64,000 nt of DNA, taken from the NCBI RefSeq assembly GCF_047663525.1, contig NC_092597.1:18126501-18190500 (forward strand), given 5' to 3'. The notes beneath the pieces are model-generated. The model saw nothing but the letters and a program-made list of their open reading frames with translations, was not told the DNA's origin and ran no database searches. Position numbers and translations under genes: made by a program. This DNA comes from Anas platyrhynchos. Taxonomy: Eukaryota > Chordata > Aves > Anseriformes > Anatidae. Shown here piece after piece: positions 61,001 to 64,000 of this stretch; within the stretch, counting starts at the first letter, position 1, and each line of letters opens with the position of its first letter.

Positions 61001-63652
61001 CCCTAACTGCAGGGAAGCCTGAGCTTTCTGCGTCTCCCTAACCACTCTTGTGGTATGTCAAGGCAGGACTTGGTCAAAGCAAAGTCCCTATGCACTCTGG
61101 AATTTGCCTCAAATATAAAATGTGAGAATTGGTTCCTCAAATACTTTTAAACAAAATTCAGACATCATGTATGTTATTAATGCAGCATGAGTGATCAGAG
61201 TTATCTGGAAAACTTTACCCTCTTTAGACCCAATATGTTTAAGTTTCAGTTTTGCTGTATAGAAAGACAGCCAAAGTGAATTCGTTAACTGTTATCTTTT
61301 CCTGTGGTATTTTCAAAGTCCAGCAGTGTTCCTACGCAGAAAAGCAGAGACTGAGCTCTTAGCAAATTAAGCACTGCTGTGTTTCAGGCAGGAAAGAACA
61401 TTGATGCCTGTGCTGAACTGACTGCACTGTATCTAAAAGAGCAGGGTGGAATCTGCAAGTCCAGAAACATATACTTTGGAAACCAAATTTAAAGTTTTTC
61501 GATAAATGATCACATGAAGCAATCTACTGAGCTATTTTTTCAAATACCTGTAGGCAAGGAGATCCTACAGTTACATCCATCTTCCTGCTTCCTTTTAAGA
61601 TAGGTTTTTCCACCTGCACAAGCCACAGAGAATCACTAATCCTTATCTCATATCATCATGTAACTTTGACTAACATTTCCATCTTAATTTCAGATTTTCC
61701 CATCTTCAAATAAATTTCTGGTTTCTGGAGCAATACTTCTGAACTTCATGACAAAAACCACAGTGTGTATGCCTGTATCACACAGTGTGGTTCCATATAG
61801 TGATCTACAAGCTACCCCTAAAGAAGTTTATCTAATCAGGATGCTACTAAACCTATGTGGACTATTTCATTCCTATTCCTTGCCATCCGTTGCTTTGGGT
61901 AGCTCTGCAGCACAGCATACATCTCAGCGCAGCCACAAACATTTTGTCAGCATCACTCCCATTCAAAATTAAACTTTCTATTTTTACTTCCTCAAAGCAT
62001 AAGACTATTTGATTAAAAAATGTATTTTTTAAACAAACATCCTCTCAACTTTTAAGCTTAAGAGCTTCTGTTAATACAATACTCCTCCTATTCTTTTTCT
62101 GCCAGACATGTGAACATAGGCTGCATCTTCTGGGTTTTGCAGAGTGTTCAGCTGTAGGCCATCAGAAAGCTAGAGCAGCCAGGCAGCTATTCCAAATTTG
62201 ACGTGACTTTACATTTGCTTAAATTTATAGGGCCACTGCAGAGAGCAGATAAACCATCTGTGCAGCTTTAGCACAACTTCTGACATCCCAAACATTGCTC
62301 ACCATGCAGAGAAAATGCTCTCAAACCTGCTTTTTTAAGTGCTTATCTTTCATAATATTACTTGGTTACAACAGTTGAGAACAGAAGATACAGACCATCA
62401 ACAAAACAGAGGTAAAGGAAGTTTTCTTACTTTTGTTTCTCATGGTTACTGTGGGTAATGAAGAGGTATCATGTGCCTGCAACATTCCTTTTTGTGGCTG
62501 AAAGAAAAAGGAAATTCACTGTAATTTTTCCTCTCTTCTCCCATTGGGCTGTGCCACATAACTACAATTTAAAATCTTTGGTTTTTTTCTGAATCCCTCA
62601 GAACAGATTACTTCTCCTCTCCATATAGCAGCGTGACCTTCAGCAGCTACAGTGGTTGCAATCAGAAAATAGCATATGGAGAAATGTGCAGTAAAGAGTA
62701 AAAAGAAAGAGAAGGGCTGACTACTGAAGAGAACAACTAAAATCATGCAGGAGATTTTCTTACTTTCTTCATAATTGTGTGAATTAGCTTGGAGAACCAT
62801 ACCTCAGAAGAAGCTCCTCACATTTGGAACAAGTCCAAATTCTGTATATTACTCATACAAACAGCATACATATTTAATAAATGTCATTATGCATTATATA
62901 TACACATGATGCCACATTACAGGATGCAGCATTCAAAAACTAAGAGAGACTGCATTTATGAGTGCAGGGCACCCCTGAATTTTGACAGCGATGTATTGTT
63001 TTTGTTTTTTTTTTTTATTTTAATCATACACGTATAGGCTTTAAACATGCACAAGAAGGGTGGTATTTGCTCTGGGAATATCTAATCTCAAGTTTTGGAC
63101 ACCCTCACAGTTTCTCTGTGCATTACTTCTCCCCAGAGCCTGCTGCTCTCTCTGCGGTGTGCTGTCCTTGCTCCTCATTGCAGACCACCCAGAGCACAGG
63201 ACAGACCATCACACCCAAAGGTCCCTTTGTCCCAGAGGGAATGACGCAGGGCATCTGCACCCTACAAACAGCCTGTGGTGCTGACCTGGTGTATTCAGAG
63301 TCCCAGAGCATTATATGTCATTCTGATGTCATTCAAACCCAGAACATGTTAAGAAAACCAGCCCATAATATATATATTTTTTCCGTCTCCAAGAGGGACA
63401 ACAAAATTAATCTACCAACTGCCTATATACCAAGAATTATAGGAGAGCTTAGAGAAATTATTCACTATTGAACAGGGCTTTTTCAACAAGATGAAAGCTT
63501 TTGGATGTGCTTTTAAAAGACGTATTCTAAATCGTTTAAACTTTTTTTTTTTTTTAATGTAGTGGAGTAGATGATATCTCTTACCTTCATTTTCACCTTT
63601 GCACAAGAAGCAAAACTTTCCTTACAGCCTTTGTGAACAATTGCATTGCAGT
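42998..63652 (-). CDS. AKAP13: AKAP13 (AKAP-Lbc), 3' part: C1 half, DH-PH RhoGEF, coiled coil
   Basis: Twenty exons, all with GT-AG borders and matching phases, join into 977 residues plus stop with no frameshift. The order is: second half of a C1 zinc finger (residues 1-22), Ser-rich linker, DH domain (about 170-360), PH domain (about 405-508), acidic/Ser linker, charged coiled coil (about 725-840) and a basic Ser-rich tail ending EGEEIFC. Family knowledge: AKAP13 anchors protein kinase A through a helix encoded further upstream, outside this window, and catalyses GDP/GTP exchange on RhoA with its DH-PH tandem. The PH domain can bind active RhoA, and the C-terminal coiled coil mediates oligomerisation and limits activity. 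Loss of that C-terminal region defines oncogenic Lbc. The DH core helix [15 protein letters not shown] and the PH C-terminal Trp (residue 500) are intact. KLHL25 next door in convergent orientation supports orthology. The gene is incomplete at its 5' end. Confidence 0.95.
43356..43396 (+). repeat. (AAAC)n microsatellite in the last AKAP13 intron
   Basis: About ten AAAC units with one AAAT variant, 310 bases upstream of the last coding exon on the gene strand. As RNA of the gene strand it reads (GUUU)n. Confidence 0.92.
43899..44211 (-). CDS. AKAP13: AKAP13 window exon 19: Ser/Lys-rich tail
   Basis: 313 nt, phase 0 to 1. Encodes [37 protein letters not shown] and [32 protein letters not shown] is a conserved phosphosite cluster, and the poly-Lys run is a possible basic membrane or nuclear signal. 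The donor TCTG|GTGAGT at 43898 is consensus. If it is not used, the frame continues to a stop at 43795. Confidence 0.94.
45908..46357 (-). CDS. AKAP13: AKAP13 window exon 18: C-terminal coiled coil
   Basis: 450 nt, exactly 150 codons, phase 0 to 0. It is the largest coding exon here and much more GC-rich than its neighbours. It starts [20 protein letters not shown], then runs of Glu, Lys, Arg and Gln with few helix breakers (about residues 725-840), such as [15 protein letters not shown] and [20 protein letters not shown]. This is the oligomerisation and autoregulatory region lost in oncogenic Lbc. Open frames in other phases across it are composition artefacts. Confidence 0.95.
46752..46802 (-). 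CDS. AKAP13: AKAP13 window exon 17: micro-exon of 51 nt
   Basis: 17 codons, phase 0 to 0, encoding [17 protein letters not shown], an amphipathic helix that leads into the coiled coil. The acceptor is TTGCAGCAG|GTT: a perfect NAGNAG, so the first Gln may be variably included. Donor CAG|GTAGGC. Confidence 0.93.
47948..47992 (-). CDS. AKAP13: AKAP13 window exon 16: micro-exon of 45 nt
   Basis: Exactly 15 codons, phase 0 to 0, encoding [15 protein letters not shown]. Acceptor TTCATAG|GGT, donor GAG|GTAAGA. Too short to be seen as an open frame; it was found by splice sites and phase, and it matches the mammalian order. Confidence 0.92.
48519..48589 (-). CDS. AKAP13: AKAP13 window exon 15: linker
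   Basis: 71 nt, phase 1 to 0. Encodes [20 protein letters not shown] and [11 protein letters not shown] is another basic-Thr/Ser site. Acceptor CCTTTAG|GTGG, donor AAG|GTATCA. Confidence 0.93.
48590..50735 (-). other. AKAP13: AKAP13 intron between window exons 14 and 15
   Basis: About 2.1 kb of intron with no supportable gene, exon or recognised retroposon. Short open frames on both strands have no domain resemblance. Confidence 0.7.
50736..50894 (-). CDS. AKAP13: AKAP13 window exon 14: linker
   Basis: 159 nt, phase 1 to 1. Contains [20 protein letters not shown] and MNASK at its end. PRRAETFGG is a strongly conserved patch with a basic-Thr phosphosite appearance. The donor CAAGT|GTGAGT leaves a T that makes a Cys codon with the next exon, where I recall Gly in mammals. 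Confidence 0.92.
51540..51719 (-). CDS. AKAP13: AKAP13 window exon 13: short helix and Ser linker
   Basis: 180 nt, phase 1 to 1. Encodes [20 protein letters not shown], a likely short coiled coil, then [20 protein letters not shown] and TAINE. Acceptor CCCACAG|AAC, donor GAAG|GTGAGC. Confidence 0.94.
52083..52165 (-). CDS. AKAP13: AKAP13 window exon 12: acidic linker after PH
   Basis: 83 nt, phase 2 to 1. Encodes [20 protein letters not shown] and TRVRALK. It is very acidic, then becomes helical and charged. Confidence 0.93.
52252..52433 (-). CDS. AKAP13: AKAP13 window exon 11: PH domain C-terminal half
   Basis: 182 nt, phase 0 to 2. Encodes [20 protein letters not shown] and, at its end, [15 protein letters not shown], the PH alpha-helix with its invariant Trp. 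This PH surface is the one reported in the Lbc family to contact activated RhoA. Confidence 0.96.
53771..53847 (-). CDS. AKAP13: AKAP13 window exon 10: PH domain strands
   Basis: 77 nt, phase 1 to 0. Encodes [20 protein letters not shown] and YVFASL, the PH core beta-strands. The acceptor reads TTCTGCAGAAG|TCC, a NAGNAG arrangement: use of the second AG would drop one Glu. Confidence 0.95.
53848..56029 (-). other. AKAP13: AKAP13 intron inside the PH domain
   Basis: About 2.2 kb separating PH strands (window exons 9 and 10). It contains a 25-nt poly(A) tract on the + strand at 54701-54725 and nothing else recognisable. Confidence 0.75.
54701..54725 (+). repeat. Poly(A) tract in an AKAP13 intron
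   Basis: Run of 25 A. No retroposon body is visible upstream of it. Confidence 0.95.
56030..56278 (-). CDS. AKAP13: AKAP13 window exon 9: end of DH, DH-PH linker, start of PH
   Basis: 249 nt, phase 1 to 1. Contains [20 protein letters not shown] (last DH helix), [20 protein letters not shown] (linker) and [17 protein letters not shown] (first PH strands). Acceptor TTTTCAAAG|AA, donor AAAAG|GTAAGT. Confidence 0.95.
56822..56939 (-). CDS. AKAP13: AKAP13 window exon 8: DH domain CR3 core helix
   Basis: 118 nt, phase 0 to 1. Carries [20 protein letters not shown] and [19 protein letters not shown], the most conserved helix of DH domains (CR3), forming the Rho-binding face. The motif is intact, so an active exchange factor is expected. 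Confidence 0.96.
57047..57172 (-). CDS. AKAP13: AKAP13 window exon 7: DH domain middle
   Basis: 126 nt, exactly 42 codons, phase 0 to 0. Encodes [20 protein letters not shown] through KRFQAFVK. The lengths of flanking exons are also compatible with domain-internal borders seen in Lbc-type GEFs. Confidence 0.95.
57799..58049 (-). CDS. AKAP13: AKAP13 window exon 6: DH domain, CR1 and CR2
   Basis: 251 nt, phase 1 to phase 0. Encodes [16 protein letters not shown] (CR1 helix, which contacts Rho switch regions in this family), then [20 protein letters not shown] and [10 protein letters not shown]. The glutamate in E-L-M-Q-T-E of helix 1 is the conserved DH residue important for exchange. Confidence 0.95.
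58543..58689 (-). CDS. AKAP13: AKAP13 window exon 5: linker and start of DH domain
   Basis: 147 nt, phase 1 to phase 1. Contains [18 protein letters not shown] and, at its end, KRQDVIY, the beginning of DH helix 1 (conserved region CR1). The acceptor is GTGAAG|GTGCAG|AC: a second AG six bases in would remove Gly-Ala without changing frame. Confidence 0.93.
59708..59820 (-). CDS. AKAP13: AKAP13 window exon 4: linker before DH
   Basis: 113 nt, phase 2 to phase 1. Encodes [20 protein letters not shown] followed by [17 protein letters not shown]. Acceptor TTCTGCAG|AGTT, donor GAAG|GTAAAG. Confidence 0.93.
60720..60855 (-). CDS. AKAP13: AKAP13 window exon 3: Ser-rich linker
   Basis: 136 nt, phase 1 to phase 2. 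Contains [12 protein letters not shown] and [20 protein letters not shown]. The RRSQQ and SKSVSIQ motifs are basic-Ser sites of the kind phosphorylated by basophilic kinases, which is inference. Donor GCAGG|GTAAGG. Confidence 0.93.
61548..61613 (-). other. AKAP13: Possible AKAP13 cassette exon, 66 nt
   Basis: The segment is flanked by TTGTGCAG|GTGG and CTACAG|GTATTTG, has a length divisible by three, and is open in the required phase 1. If included it would add 22 residues ([20 protein letters not shown] and two more) between window exons 2 and 3. I do not recall such a segment in mammalian AKAP13, and the pyrimidine tract is only moderate, so it may be chance. Confidence 0.25.
62431..62497 (-). 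CDS. AKAP13: AKAP13 window exon 2: linker
   Basis: 67 nt, phase 0 to phase 1. Encodes [20 protein letters not shown] and NK. Acceptor TTTCAG|CCA, donor A|GTAAGA. It is part of the conserved linker between the C1 and DH domains. Confidence 0.92.
63585..63652 (-). CDS. AKAP13: AKAP13 window exon 1: second half of C1 zinc finger
   Basis: 68 nt, entered with the last two bases of a codon and left in phase 0 (AAG|GTAAGA). It encodes [20 protein letters not shown] and two more residues. The Cys/His spacing C-x4-H-x2-C-x6-C is the C-terminal half of a phorbol-ester-type C1 domain. The first half must lie beyond position 64000. C1 domains of Lbc-type GEFs are atypical and are not thought to bind diacylglycerol strongly. 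Confidence 0.92.
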
Positions 63653-64000
63653 CTGTCAAACGTTAAAAACAAACAACAAAAAAACAACATTAAACAAAAA
63701 TCAAACAAAAAAACACATAAACCATGTCAGTTTTTGCTGTTTGTATTCTGAACTGTTATCTAGCACAATTGAAAATTACAACTTTCAGTTATCTGTGTAG
63801 ATTATGAGTAGCTACAGATACTGGCAGACAGGCTGCTTTCCTGGATAATTAGCCCTTTGTTTCTTAACAAGATTTCCTCATGGAATTAATAGGAAATTCT
63901 GTTTAAAAATCACTGCAAGGTAGCATTGCCAGGTCCTAGCAGATCTTAAAACAAAAAAAAAAAAAAAGGAAAAAGATGGGAGTAATGCCTCTGCAATAAA
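63653..64000 (-). other. AKAP13: AKAP13 intron running off the right edge
   Basis: Intronic sequence upstream of the half-C1 exon, with AAAC-type and A-run low complexity near 63667-63716 and 63951-63967. No exon is found before the window ends. Confidence 0.7.

Noticed and set aside
1..64000. Bacterial-style systems, CRISPR arrays, insertion sequences, phage or viral genes, endogenous retrovirus
   Set aside because: The window is a spliced vertebrate locus. I saw no spaced direct-repeat array, transposase, integrase or retroviral gag/pol/env-like frame. The only mobile DNA recognised is CR1.
1..64000. tRNA, rRNA or known microRNA genes
   Set aside because: No tRNA A/B box pairs or clover-leaf arms, and no rRNA stretches were recognised. 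The one strong hairpin (26823-26860) is shorter than a usual microRNA precursor.

Overview
This is a piece of a vertebrate, almost certainly avian, nuclear genome. The evidence is: spliced genes with GT-AG introns; 3' ends of CR1 LINEs, the dominant retroposon of birds and other sauropsids; a CpG-island promoter; many simple repeats; and a gene pair that matches human 15q25.3. No prokaryotic features such as operons, CRISPR arrays or insertion sequences are visible. The exact species cannot be read from the window.

Layout. Positions 1 to about 13.8 kb are non-coding DNA with simple repeats and one CR1 fragment. A second CR1 3' end (about 13.79-14.33 kb) abuts a CpG-island promoter (about 14.34-15.08 kb) carrying a CCAAT box fused to a palindromic CRE. 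This is the likely promoter of KLHL25: a non-coding first exon is inferred there, followed by an intron of about 10 kb and one large exon holding the whole 589-residue reading frame (24824-26593, + strand). Its 3' UTR contains a duplicated AATAAA module and a near-perfect 15-bp stem-loop. From about 28.5 to 37.6 kb I see no gene.

From 37.6 kb to the right edge lies the 3' portion of AKAP13 (AKAP-Lbc) on the - strand. I could join 20 coding exons (63652 down to 42998) through consistent splice phases into 977 residues without a frameshift. They encode half of a C1 zinc finger, a complete DH-PH RhoGEF module, a long charged coiled coil and the conserved C-terminal tail. The protein kinase A anchoring part lies beyond the right edge. 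A long AT-rich 3' UTR probably runs to about 37.6 kb.

The two genes are convergent (tail to tail), with stop codons about 16.4 kb apart. They act in different pathways: KLHL25 is a CUL3 ubiquitin-ligase adaptor, and AKAP13 is a PKA scaffold and Rho exchange factor. No new protein system was found. The items most worth a second look are RNA-level ones: the KLHL25 3' UTR stem-loop, two NAGNAG acceptors, a possible in-frame cassette exon and a retained-intron C-terminus in AKAP13, and the CR1/CRE/G-quadruplex arrangement at the KLHL25 promoter.
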